64,000 nt of DNA from Methylobacterium sp. Leaf112 (GTDB lineage Bacteria > Pseudomonadota > Alphaproteobacteria > Rhizobiales > Beijerinckiaceae): contig NZ_LMNG01000030.1 of assembly GCF_001423295.1 (NCBI RefSeq), positions 212,507 through 276,506 on the forward strand, read 5' to 3'. How positions within the stretch are numbered: the first letter of the stretch is position 1; each line of letters starts with the position of its first letter. Shown here piece by piece: positions 56,562-64,000 of the stretch. The notes beneath the pieces are model-generated. The model had not been told where the DNA came from, searched no databases, and saw only the letters and a list, made by a program, of their open reading frames with translations. The position numbers were made by a program, and so were the translations under genes.

Positions 56562-57101
56562 ATGATCATCGACAATGTCTCGATCGGCAAGAACGCGCCC
56601 GATGATGTGAACGTCATCATCGAGGTTCCCATCGGCGGCGACCCGATCAAGTACGAGATGGACAAGGAATCGGGCGCCCTCGTGGTCGATCGTTTCCTCT
56701 ACACGGCGATGCATTACCCGGGCAATTACGGCTTCATCCCGCACACACTCTCGGGTGACGGCGATCCGTGCGACGTGCTCGTCGCCAACACGCGCGCCAT
56801 CGCGCCGGGCGCCGTCATGAGCGTGCGCCCCGTCGGCGTGCTGGTGATGGAGGACAATGCCGGCGAGGACGAGAAGATTATCGCCGTGCCGTCGCGTCAC
56901 CTCACCATGCGGTACGACCGCGTGGAAAATTACACCGACTTGCCCGACATCACGATCCATCAGATCCAGCACTTCTTCGAGCACTACAAGGATCTGGAGC
57001 CCGGCAAGTGGGTCAAGATCGTGCGCTGGGGCGACAAGGCCGAGGCCCACCGCCTCATCCACGAAGGCATCGCGCGCGCGAAGGCCAACAAGGACAAGTA
57101 G
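56562..57101 (+). CDS. ppa: Inorganic pyrophosphatase
   Basis: A 179-residue family I soluble pyrophosphatase. The signature DGDPCDVLV with its metal-binding Asp residues is present, plus the N-terminal [15 protein letters not shown] and [15 protein letters not shown]. The enzyme hydrolyses pyrophosphate from biosynthesis. The ATG at 56562 has GGGAGAA just upstream. It is convergent with the ubiH-like gene, separated by 19 bp. Confidence 0.97.
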   Translation: MIIDNVSIGKNAPDDVNVIIEVPIGGDPIKYEMDKESGALVVDRFLYTAMHYPGNYGFIPHTLSGDGDPCDVLVANTRAIAPGAVMSVRPVGVLVMEDNAGEDEKIIAVPSRHLTMRYDRVENYTDLPDITIHQIQHFFEHYKDLEPGKWVKIVRWGDKAEAHRLIHEGIARAKANKDK

Positions 57102-57120
57102 GACCCGTTGCGCGGGCGGC

Positions 57121-58380
57121 CTAGAGCGCCTGCCCGCGCAAAAGTTTCGGCAGGGTGCCGCGTACCGCGGCGGCTTGCCCAATGAACAGGCGCTTGAGGC
57201 CCGGCAGGCGATCGACGAGGCCGAGGCCGAGATCGCGCGCCAGGCGCACCGGCAGGGCGTCCGTGGAGAACAGGCGGTTGAGCCCGTCCGTCATCGCCCC
57301 CATGGCGAGGGTCTCGAACCGGCGTTCGCGCTCGTAGGTCTGCAGCACGTCGGGGGCGCCGGGATCGAGGCCGAGCCGCAGGGCGTCGGTGACGGCCTGC
57401 GCCAGGGAGGCCGCGCCCGCGAGCCCGAGGTTCAGCCCCTGTCCCGCGATGGGGTGGATGACGTGGGCCGCGTCGCCGAGCAGCGCCATCCTGTCGGCCC
57501 GGAACCGGCGGGCGATCCCGAAGGCGAGGGGGTGCGCGCTCGGCCCCGCCTCCAGCACGATCCGGCCGAAGCCGAGGCCGAATCGGCGTTCGATCTCCAC
57601 CAAAGTCTCGTCGGGTCCGCCACCGAGAAGAGCCGGCACGTCCGCCGCCCGCTCGGTCCAGACGATGGACGAGCGGTGCCCCAATGCGCCGCCCGCGACG
57701 AGGGGCAGGATCGCGAACGGGCCGCTCGGCAGGAAATGCTCGTAGGCCCGGCCCCCATGGGGACGCTCATGCCCGATGGTCGCGACGATGCCCGATTGCG
57801 GATAGGACCAGCCGACCCAGCCGATGCCGGCCCCTTCGCGCAGGCGCGAGCGCGCTCCGTCCGCCGCCACGAGGAGGCTCGCTGTCTCGGCTCGTCCATC
57901 GGTGCGATGGAGTTCGGTGGCCTCGGGCCCCGGATCGGCGGACGCGATCCCGACGGGATCGAGGACCACCCCCGCCGCCGCGCAGGCCGCCAGCAGCGCG
58001 GCGACCAGGGGTTCGGCCTCGACCATATGGGCGAAGGGCTCGCCCGCCACCGCATCCTGGGGGGAAGGCTCCTGAGCGAAGGTGAGGAAGACCGGTCGCA
58101 CCGGGTCGGTGAGGCGGCTGTCGCTCACCACCATGTCGCGGATCGGCTCGGCCGCCGCGGACACGGCCTCCCAGATCCCGAGTTGGGCGAACATCCGTCG
58201 CCCCCCCGCCGCCACGGCGAAGGCCCGGCCGCGGTGGCGCGCCGCGCCGGACGCCAGGGCCGGATCGCAGACGGTGACGGCGAGCGCCGGGCCGTGCGCC
58301 CGCTTCAACGCCAGGGCGAGGCTCAGCCCCGGGATTCCGGCCCCGGCCACCACCACCCTGCGCTGCCCCGATCCCGTCAT
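57121..58380 (-). CDS. FAD-dependent monooxygenase of the UbiH/Coq6 family
   Basis: A 419-residue flavin hydroxylase of the ubiquinone-hydroxylase family. The dinucleotide site VVVAGAGIPGLSLALAL is at the N-terminus; the later FAD signature GDAAHVIHPIAGQGLNLGLAG is complete. A middle ADGARSRLRE segment also fits. The likely role is hydroxylation of a ubiquinone intermediate, but paralogues have other substrates, so the exact step is unknown. The ATG at 58380 is the natural start. It is divergent from tesB. Confidence 0.93.
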   Translation of the reverse strand: MTGSGQRRVVVAGAGIPGLSLALALKRAHGPALAVTVCDPALASGAARHRGRAFAVAAGGRRMFAQLGIWEAVSAAAEPIRDMVVSDSRLTDPVRPVFLTFAQEPSPQDAVAGEPFAHMVEAEPLVAALLAACAAAGVVLDPVGIASADPGPEATELHRTDGRAETASLLVAADGARSRLREGAGIGWVGWSYPQSGIVATIGHERPHGGRAYEHFLPSGPFAILPLVAGGALGHRSSIVWTERAADVPALLGGGPDETLVEIERRFGLGFGRIVLEAGPSAHPLAFGIARRFRADRMALLGDAAHVIHPIAGQGLNLGLAGAASLAQAVTDALRLGLDPGAPDVLQTYERERRFETLAMGAMTDGLNRLFSTDALPVRLARDLGLGLVDRLPGLKRLFIGQAAAVRGTLPKLLRGQAL

Positions 58381-58540
58381 CTCGCGTCCCCGTCCCGATC
58401 CGCCCGGAGTGCCACTCCCCGGGGTCGAGGGCAACGCGCGGGCCGCCTCCGCGGCAGCGGCATCGTCGCCGGCCGCATGGATCGCGCCCCCCAAGCTTGC
58501 TATGGCGGCGGCATCGTCCGTTCCACCACCGGGGGTCCCC

Positions 58541-59419
58541 ATGGCCGGCATCGTCGCCGAACTCCTCGACATCCTCGATCTCGCCCCCCTGGGACAGGAC
58601 CGCTTCCGGGGCGAGAGTCTGCAGACCGGCTGGTTTCGGGTGTTCGGCGGGCAGGTGGTGGCCCAGGCCCTAGTGGCGGCCTCGCGCACGGTGCCGAAGA
58701 CGCGTCCGCCGCATTCCCTGCACGCGTATTTTCTGCTCGGCGGAGATCCGAAGGCGCCCATCGACTACGCCGTCGAGCGCATCCGCGACGGGCGCAGCTT
58801 CGCGACCCGCCGGGTGGTGGCGAGCCAGCACGAGCGGGCGATCTTCGCCATGTCGGTCTCCTATCACGACGCGGAGGAGGGCGCCGTCCACCAGGCGACG
58901 ATGCCCGACGTGCCGCCCCCCGAAGAGGTGGCCGAGGCGCCGGCCGCCGCCGCGCAGGCAGCCCGCGAGGGCGCGGCGATTCCGGCGCCGATCCTGTCCT
59001 ATTTCGGGCGCCGCCGCCCCATCGAGCTGCGCCCCGTGGAGATCGAGCGCTACCTCAGGCGGGCGCCGCGCGACCCGCGCTTCCACGTCTGGATGCGCGC
59101 CGTCGACCGGCTGCCCGACGATCCCGCCATCCACCGGGCGGTGCTGGCCTACGCCTCCGACATGACGCTGCTCGATGCCACCCTGATCCCGCACGGGCAG
59201 ACGGTGTTCGACGGAGAGATCCAGTCGGCGAGCCTCGACCATGCCCTGTGGCTGCATCGCCCGTTCCGCGCCGACGAGTGGCTGCTCTACGCCCAGGACA
59301 GTCCAAGTGCCGGGGGAGCGCGCGGCTTCGCCCGGGGGCAGATCTTTTCGCGGGACGGCAGCCTCGTGGCGTCCGTCGCCCAGGAAGGCATGATTCGGCC
59401 GCGACGCGCCGAAGGCTGA
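58541..59419 (+). CDS. tesB: Acyl-CoA thioesterase II
   Basis: A 292-residue double hot-dog thioesterase that hydrolyses acyl-CoA. The N-terminal half has RVFGGQVVAQALVAAS and HSLHAYFLLGGDP; the C-terminal half has SLDHALWLHRPFRADEWLLY and ARGQIFSRDGSLVASVAQEG, all diagnostic. Length is close to E. coli TesB. The ATG at 58541 gives the usual start (MAGIVAELLDILDL). Divergent from the ubiH-like gene. Confidence 0.94.
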   Translation: MAGIVAELLDILDLAPLGQDRFRGESLQTGWFRVFGGQVVAQALVAASRTVPKTRPPHSLHAYFLLGGDPKAPIDYAVERIRDGRSFATRRVVASQHERAIFAMSVSYHDAEEGAVHQATMPDVPPPEEVAEAPAAAAQAAREGAAIPAPILSYFGRRRPIELRPVEIERYLRRAPRDPRFHVWMRAVDRLPDDPAIHRAVLAYASDMTLLDATLIPHGQTVFDGEIQSASLDHALWLHRPFRADEWLLYAQDSPSAGGARGFARGQIFSRDGSLVASVAQEGMIRPRRAEG

Positions 59420-59506
59420 CTCCACGCGGCGGCGCGGCGCCGATCTCCAGGCATCTCGCGAGGTGCCCGGACACCTCTCAATCTGCCTATCGATGCGCCA
59501 TAATGC

Positions 59507-59521
59507 TTGCGAACAGCGCAA
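59507..59521. promoter_or_regulatory. Palindrome upstream of glnK, possible NtrC-type enhancer
   Basis: TTGCG, five bases and CGCAA form a perfect inverted repeat about 83 bp upstream of the sigma-54-like promoter. Enhancer sites for NtrC sit at that distance. The half-sites differ from the classic TGCACC/GGTGCA, so this is only suggestive. Confidence 0.3.
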
Positions 59522-59603
59522 ACTTGGCGGGAATTTCGCCCGTATCCAGGGCACGGTACGGACAGTTTCTAAGCAGATAGGGCCGAACGCGAAAAGTTCC
59601 CGT

Positions 59604-59619
59604 TGGCATAGTCCTTGAA
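59604..59619 (+). promoter_or_regulatory. Candidate sigma-54 promoter of glnK-amtB
   Basis: TTGGCATAGTCCTTGA matches the -24/-12 pattern TGGCAY-N5-TTGCW, with the -12 element reading TTGAA. GG and the -12 TTG are in phase. It lies 115 bp before the glnK start, and glnK-amtB operons are commonly NtrC/sigma-54 controlled. The mismatch at -12 lowers confidence. Confidence 0.45.
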
Positions 59620-59734
59620 TAACGAAGGGCGAGCGTCTGGGTCAGTCCGATCCACGCCGAACATCCGGACCCGTCGGGTCGCGACGCGAGAGCGCGCCGG
59701 CCGGGCAACCAATCGGGACAAGGGGGCGCCGCCC

Positions 59735-60073
59735 ATGAAGATCGTGATGGCTATCATCAAGCCGTTCAAGCTGGAGGAGGTCCGGGACGCCCTGACCGGC
59801 ATCGGCGTGCACGGGCTCACCGTCACCGAGGTGAAGGGTTACGGCCGCCAGAAGGGCCACACCGAGATCTACCGCGGCGCCGAGTACGCCGTGAGCTTCC
59901 TGCCCAAGCTGAAGATCGAGGTGGCGGTGGCCTCCGACCTCACCGGCAGCGTCATCGACGCCATCGCGGCCGCCGCCCGCACGGGCCAGATCGGCGACGG
60001 CAAGATCTTCGTTCTTCCCCTCGAGAAGGCCGTCCGCATCCGCACCGGCGAGACCGACGTCGACGCCCTCTGA
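59735..60073 (+). CDS. glnK: Nitrogen regulatory PII protein GlnK
   Basis: A 112-residue PII protein that senses glutamine through uridylylation and 2-oxoglutarate/ATP binding. The T-loop has the uridylylation Tyr51 (YRGAEYAVSF), and the signature VTEVKGYGRQKGHTE and GDGKIFVLPLEKAVRIRTGE are complete. Its place just before amtB identifies it as GlnK, which blocks the ammonium channel when nitrogen is plentiful. ATG at 59735. Confidence 0.96.
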   Translation: MKIVMAIIKPFKLEEVRDALTGIGVHGLTVTEVKGYGRQKGHTEIYRGAEYAVSFLPKLKIEVAVASDLTGSVIDAIAAAARTGQIGDGKIFVLPLEKAVRIRTGETDVDAL

Positions 60074-60205
60074 GGCAGCCCCTCGCAGTCCGCAGCCGTA
60101 CTTCGGGTCCGCGCGCCGGCCCCCGGGAGAGTCGGGCCGCCCGCCGGTCCCCGCCCCACGATCGTCCCCCTTCAGCATCGCACAGTGACCGGGAGTCCTG
60201 TTTCC

Positions 60206-61711
60206 ATGAAACTTCGCAATGCCCTGGCGCTCGGAATGGGAGGCGCCGCCCTGGCGCTCCTGTTCATCGAGCCATCCCTCGCGCAGTCGCCGACCACGGA
60301 GGCCGCACCGGCCGCCGCAGTGGCCGCGCCCGTCCCGAACAAGGGCGACACCGCCTGGATGCTGATCTCCAGCGCCCTCGTGCTGCTGATGGTCGTACCG
60401 GGCCTGGCCCTGTTCTACGGCGGCCTCGTGCGTACGAAGAACATGCTCTCGGTGCTGACGCAGGTCTTCGCCATCGCGTGCATTTCCTCGCTGCTGTTCG
60501 TGATCTTCGGCTACAGCCTCGCCTTCACCAACGGCGGCGGCCTGAACGACTTCGTCGGCGGGTTCTCGAAGGCCTTCCTGAAGGGCATCGACGCCAACTC
60601 CACCGTCGCGACCTTTTCGAACGGCGTCGTGATCCCCGAATACGTCTACATCTGCTTCCAGATGACGTTCGCGATGATCACCCCGGCCCTCATCGTCGGC
60701 GCCTTCGCCGAGCGGATGAAGTTCTCGGCGCTCGTCGTGTTCATGATCCTCTGGACCACCCTCATCTACTTCCCGATGGCCCACATGGTCTGGTATTGGG
60801 GCGGCCCGGACGCCGTCGGCAACGCCGCCAAGGCGCTGGCCGCCGCCACCGACGACGCCTCGAAGGCGACCGCACAGGCGGCCCTCGACGCGGTGAACGC
60901 CGATGCCGGCCTGCTGTTCAAATGGGGCGCCCTCGACTTCGCAGGCGGCACCGTGGTGCATATCAACGCGGGCATCGCCGGCTTCGTCGGCTGCCTCATG
61001 CTTGGCAAGCGCATCGGCTACGGCCGTGACCTGCTCGCTCCGCACTCCCTGACCATGACCGCCATCGGCGCCTCGCTGCTCTGGGTCGGCTGGTTCGGCT
61101 TCAACGCCGGCTCGAACCTCGAGTCCAACGGCACCGCCGCCATGGCGATGCTCAACACCTTCGTGGCCACCGCCGCCGCCGCCCTCTCCTGGCTGTTCGT
61201 GGAGTGGATGCTGAAGGGCAAGCCCTCCCTGCTGGGCATGCTGTCGGGTGCCATCGCGGGCCTCGTCGCAGTCACCCCGGCCGCCGGTTTCGCCGGTCCC
61301 ATGGGTTCGATCGTGCTGGGCCTCGTCGCGGGCGCCGTATGCTTCATCATGTGCTCCACGGTGAAGAACGCGCTCGGCTACGACGATTCCCTCGACGTCT
61401 TCGGCGTGCACTGCATCGGCGGCATCCTCGGCGCCGTGGCGACCGGCATCCTGGTGAACCCGGATTTCGGCGGCGTCGGCCTGCCGGACTACGCCTCGAA
61501 GCCCGGTGAACTCGCGGTGGGCACCTACGAGACGGCGGCGGCCCTGATGAGCCAGCTCAAGGCCGTCGGCTTCACCATCCTGTGGTCCGGCATCGGCTCC
61601 GCCATCCTGTACAAGCTCGTCGATCTCACCATCGGCCTGCGCGTCACCCAGGACGAGGAGCGCGAAGGCCTCGACATCGCCGATCACGGCGAGCGCGCCT
61701 ACAACTACTAG
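60206..61711 (+). CDS. amtB: Ammonium transporter AmtB
   Basis: A 501-residue ammonium channel. The signal-like N-terminus (ALALGMGGAALALLFIEPSLA) is followed by 11 helices. Hallmarks are MLISSALVLLMVVPGLALFYGGLVR, read as MVVPGLALFYGGLV, then DFAGGTVVHINAGIAG with the pore His, and FGVHCIGGILGAV with the second pore His. An extra ~25-residue Ala/Asp-rich loop (AAATDDASKATAQAALDAV) is inserted in the fifth periplasmic loop. The ATG at 60206 has GGGAG 10 bases upstream; GTG 60185 would add seven residues. It follows glnK and is ended by a strong terminator. Confidence 0.96.
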   Translation: MKLRNALALGMGGAALALLFIEPSLAQSPTTEAAPAAAVAAPVPNKGDTAWMLISSALVLLMVVPGLALFYGGLVRTKNMLSVLTQVFAIACISSLLFVIFGYSLAFTNGGGLNDFVGGFSKAFLKGIDANSTVATFSNGVVIPEYVYICFQMTFAMITPALIVGAFAERMKFSALVVFMILWTTLIYFPMAHMVWYWGGPDAVGNAAKALAAATDDASKATAQAALDAVNADAGLLFKWGALDFAGGTVVHINAGIAGFVGCLMLGKRIGYGRDLLAPHSLTMTAIGASLLWVGWFGFNAGSNLESNGTAAMAMLNTFVATAAAALSWLFVEWMLKGKPSLLGMLSGAIAGLVAVTPAAGFAGPMGSIVLGLVAGAVCFIMCSTVKNALGYDDSLDVFGVHCIGGILGAVATGILVNPDFGGVGLPDYASKPGELAVGTYETAAALMSQLKAVGFTILWSGIGSAILYKLVDLTIGLRVTQDEEREGLDIADHGERAYNY

Positions 61712-61753
61712 GATCGATCCCAGGGCCGACTTCCGGGGCGGCCCGAGGCAACA

Positions 61754-61795
61754 CGAAAGAAGGCCCCGGATCGCACGATCCGGGGCCTTCTTTCG
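61754..61795 (+). terminator. Rho-independent terminator of glnK-amtB
   Basis: A near-perfect 19-20-bp stem (CGAAAGAAGGCCCC and onward, with complement ending in TTTCG) and a tiny loop lies 42 bp after amtB. The arm contains CTTCTTTC. It also could stop leftward transcription. Confidence 0.85.
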
Positions 61796-61912
61796 TCTGC
61801 ACGTCATCTTGGACACCTGTCGCATTCGGGAGCTCAGGAGCACACTTAAACCCCCGTTAACCGCGCGGGCGTTAGCGTTACCGGATCGTTTCCCCATCGC
61901 GTCTGGTTCCGA

Positions 61913-64000
61913 ATGCGCTCGCTTCGCCGTTCCGCATCGCCCTACGACACGTTCGTCGACAGCTTTCGGCCGTTCCTGGCCAAGCGGATGACGGAGTTGG
62001 GCGGTCTCATCCTGTTTGCCGGCGCGACGGCCCTGACCGTCGCCCTGGCGACGTGGTCCATCGACGACCCGAGCCTGAACCACGCCACCGACCACGCCGC
62101 CCACAACGTGCTCGGCACCAGCGGGGCGGTGATGTCCGACCTCGCCATGCAGCTCCTCGGCCTCGGCTCCCTTGCTTTCGTCCTGCCACCGGCCCTGTGG
62201 GGGGTGCAGCTCATGCGCTCCCGTGCCCTGCCGCGCGGGGGCCTGCGCATCACCCTGTGGATCATCGGCTTCTTCTCCGCGAGCGCGGTGGCCAGCGCCC
62301 TGCCGTCCACGGCGCGCTGGCCCCTGCCCACGGGGCTCGGCGGCGTCACCGGCGATGCCCTGATCCACGCGGCCCGCACCATCGTGGGCATCGTCGCCTC
62401 GCCGGCCGCGGCGTTGGTGGGCTTCCTCTTCGCCGCCATCGCCATCCTGAGCCTGACCGGTGCCTGCCGGGTGGGCGAGATCCCGGAGGAGGAGGACGAG
62501 CCGCTGCATCCCGTGCGGCCGCCCGCCCGCGCCCGCAACGACGACCGCTACGAGGACGACGAACCGAGCCTCGGAGTCGTGTCCCTCGGCGCCCTGGCGC
62601 AGATGCTCATGGGTGGCCGCGCCGCCCTGGCCTCGCGTGTCGAGACCTGGCGCGAGGGCCGCGCCGCGCAGGCGGTTGTCGCCCATGACGGCGCCTCGCC
62701 GGCCCTGGCGGCACGGCGCGCCTTCTCCGACGACGACACCCCCTGGGAGGCACCCAGCCCGCGCGATCCGCGCCGCGAACCGGTGTTCGACACCGAAGCT
62801 GCGCCCGCGCCCGTGCGACGGGCCGCTCCCGTGCTGCACGACGACGAGCCCGACGATGGCGGCGAGGAGCCGGTCTTCGCGCAAGATCCCCAGCCCGCGC
62901 CCCCGGATGCGCGCTCGCGCGTCGCCGCGCCGCCGTCGCCCCCCGTGCCCCAGCGGCGTCCGGCCCCGGCTCCTGTGCACAATCCGGGTGCCTACGCGGT
63001 TCCGGCGCTGGGTCTCCTGGCCGAGCCGCCCCTGGTCTCGCCCTCCGCCCAGGTGTCCTCGGAAGCCCTCGAGCAGAACGCGACCCTGCTCGAAGCCACC
63101 CTGAGCGATTTCGGCGTGCGTGGCGACATCCTGGCCGTACGGCCCGGCCCCGTCGTGACCCTCTACGAATTGGAGCCGGCCCCCGGCACCAAGTCGAGCC
63201 GCGTGATCTCGCTGGCCGACGACATCGCCCGGTCCATGTCCGCCGTCTCGGCCCGCGTCGCCGTGGTCCCGGGCCGGAACGCCATCGGCATCGAGCTACC
63301 CAATGCGCGGCGCGAGACCGTGTACCTGCGCGAGCTCCTGGCCTCCGTCGATTTCGCCGAGACGAAGCAGAGCCTTGCCCTGTGCCTCGGCAAGAACATC
63401 GGCGGCGAGCCGATCATCGCCGATCTCGCCCGGATGCCGCACCTGCTGGTGGCCGGCACCACCGGCTCCGGCAAGTCGGTGGCCATCAACACCATGATCC
63501 TCAGCCTGCTCTACCGGATGACCCCGGAGCAGTGCCGCCTGATCATGGTCGATCCGAAGATGCTCGAACTGTCGGTCTACGACGGCATCCCGCACCTGCT
63601 CTCGCCCGTGGTCACGGACCCGAAGAAGGCGGTCATCGCCTTGAAGTGGGCCGTGCGCGAGATGGAGGAGCGCTACAAGAAGATGTCCAAGGTCGGTGTG
63701 CGCAACATCGACGGGTTCAACGCCCGACTCGCCGAGGCGCGGGGGCGCGGCGAGATCCTGACTCGGACCGTGCAGACCGGTTTCGATCGCGAGACCGGCG
63801 AGGCCGTCTACGAGAACGAGGAGATGGACCTCACCCCGCTGCCCTACATCGTCATCGTCGTCGACGAGATGGCCGACCTGATGATGGTGGCGGGGAAAGA
63901 CATCGAGGGCGCGATCCAGCGCCTCGCCCAGATGGCACGCGCAGCCGGCATCCACCTCCCGTCAGGTTGTCGAGGCCGTTGCGCAGGCCTGCCGCGGCCT
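61913..64000 (+). CDS. ftsK: DNA translocase FtsK, runs off the window and loses similarity at the edge
   Basis: A protein with at least 682 residues that look like FtsK: an N-terminal membrane domain with several helices (about residues 30-190), a long acidic/Pro-rich linker (about 195-370), then the motor with Walker A GTTGSGKS at residues 515-522 and the Walker B region [13 protein letters not shown] near 645-658. FtsK pumps DNA at the division septum. The ATG at 61913 starts the protein. After AGIHL at residue 682 the next codons give [10 protein letters not shown] instead of the near-invariant IMATQRPS. The 42 bases from 63959 do not code FtsK, so the window edge is either a disrupted gene or an assembly edge artefact. 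Confidence 0.93.
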   Translation, partial: MRSLRRSASPYDTFVDSFRPFLAKRMTELGGLILFAGATALTVALATWSIDDPSLNHATDHAAHNVLGTSGAVMSDLAMQLLGLGSLAFVLPPALWGVQLMRSRALPRGGLRITLWIIGFFSASAVASALPSTARWPLPTGLGGVTGDALIHAARTIVGIVASPAAALVGFLFAAIAILSLTGACRVGEIPEEEDEPLHPVRPPARARNDDRYEDDEPSLGVVSLGALAQMLMGGRAALASRVETWREGRAAQAVVAHDGASPALAARRAFSDDDTPWEAPSPRDPRREPVFDTEAAPAPVRRAAPVLHDDEPDDGGEEPVFAQDPQPAPPDARSRVAAPPSPPVPQRRPAPAPVHNPGAYAVPALGLLAEPPLVSPSAQVSSEALEQNATLLEATLSDFGVRGDILAVRPGPVVTLYELEPAPGTKSSRVISLADDIARSMSAVSARVAVVPGRNAIGIELPNARRETVYLRELLASVDFAETKQSLALCLGKNIGGEPIIADLARMPHLLVAGTTGSGKSVAINTMILSLLYRMTPEQCRLIMVDPKMLELSVYDGIPHLLSPVVTDPKKAVIALKWAVREMEERYKKMSKVGVRNIDGFNARLAEARGRGEILTRTVQTGFDRETGEAVYENEEMDLTPLPYIVIVVDEMADLMMVAGKDIEGAIQRLAQMARAAGIHLPSGCRGRCAGLPRP

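Larger units (their letters stand above)
59420..59734. other. Gene-free region upstream of glnK
   Basis: These 315 bp hold no gene but carry likely control elements of glnK-amtB: a palindrome TTGCG-N5-CGCAA at 59507-59521 and a sigma-54-like element at 59604-59619. The rest is ordinary leader sequence; the G-rich stretch at 59721-59727 may be the glnK ribosome-binding site. Confidence 0.6.

Noticed and set aside
59642..62980. Very long open frame on the minus strand opposite glnK, amtB and the start of ftsK
   Set aside because: It crosses three clear plus-strand genes and two strong terminator or promoter regions. The predicted protein is low-complexity Gly/Arg/His-rich, so it is a compositional shadow.

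Overview
The window reads as chromosome from a high-GC alphaproteobacterium of the Hyphomicrobiales. Methylobacterium or a close relative is the best guess. This rests on gene content and style: a phasin, an F1 ATP synthase operon without F0 genes, a membrane-anchored CycM-type cytochrome c, a PleC/DivJ/PdhS-like histidine kinase, a NepR-like domain, and many GTG/TTG starts. No rRNA, tRNA, prophage, insertion sequence or CRISPR array was found. Nearly all of the window is ordinary core chromosome.

Layout. 1-4007 (+): 3' part of a heparinase II/III-like gene, purH and a DUF2252 gene, closed by a strong terminator. 4151-10347 (-): an acetate module (acs, a DUF485 protein, actP) followed by an MHS-family transporter. 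10500-14860: a small secreted protein and a large PAS histidine kinase (-), then a divergent phasin with a likely PhaR site and a small secreted protein (+). 14978-21824 (-): an L,D-transpeptidase, two transglutaminase-like proteins, a NepR-receiver fusion, a lytic transglycosylase, leuB and a farnesyl-diphosphate-synthase-like gene. 21823-27268: mtgA, a DUF4424 protein and a duplicated-domain protein (+), argG (-), then two thioredoxin-fold proteins (+). 27570-32963 (+): the F1 operon atpHAGDC, with an extra small membrane protein between atpD and atpC.

32983-35694 (-): four genes chained by 4-bp overlaps (DUF1285, NUDIX CoA pyrophosphatase, DUF6111, CCA-adding enzyme). 35945-42826 (+): a MoxR/DUF58/DUF4159/vWA-like membrane cluster. 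42880-43463 (+): a DUF4926-DUF6883 pair. 43544-49844 (-): an alpha/beta hydrolase, then an incomplete Yej-type peptide importer (two binding proteins, one permease) coupled to an acetyltransferase. 50087-55325: cytochrome c (-), kdsB, pheA and a small unknown gene (+), then a SleB-type hydrolase, an unknown protein and a PTP-like phosphatase (-). 55520-57101 (+): a GNAT, a small membrane protein and ppa. 57121-59419: divergent ubiH-like monooxygenase and tesB. 59735-64000 (+): glnK-amtB with a candidate sigma-54 promoter, then ftsK running into the window edge.

The parts most worth a second look are the NepR-receiver fusion, the histidine kinase with Ala after its phospho-accepting His, the transglutaminase-like protein with Ser at the catalytic His position, the Yej fragment coupled to a GNAT, the DUF4926-DUF6883 pair, the paired hairpins inside the ATP synthase operon, and the abrupt loss of FtsK similarity in the last 42 bases. 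I do not see a clear large novel system here. These are local oddities in otherwise conserved chromosome.
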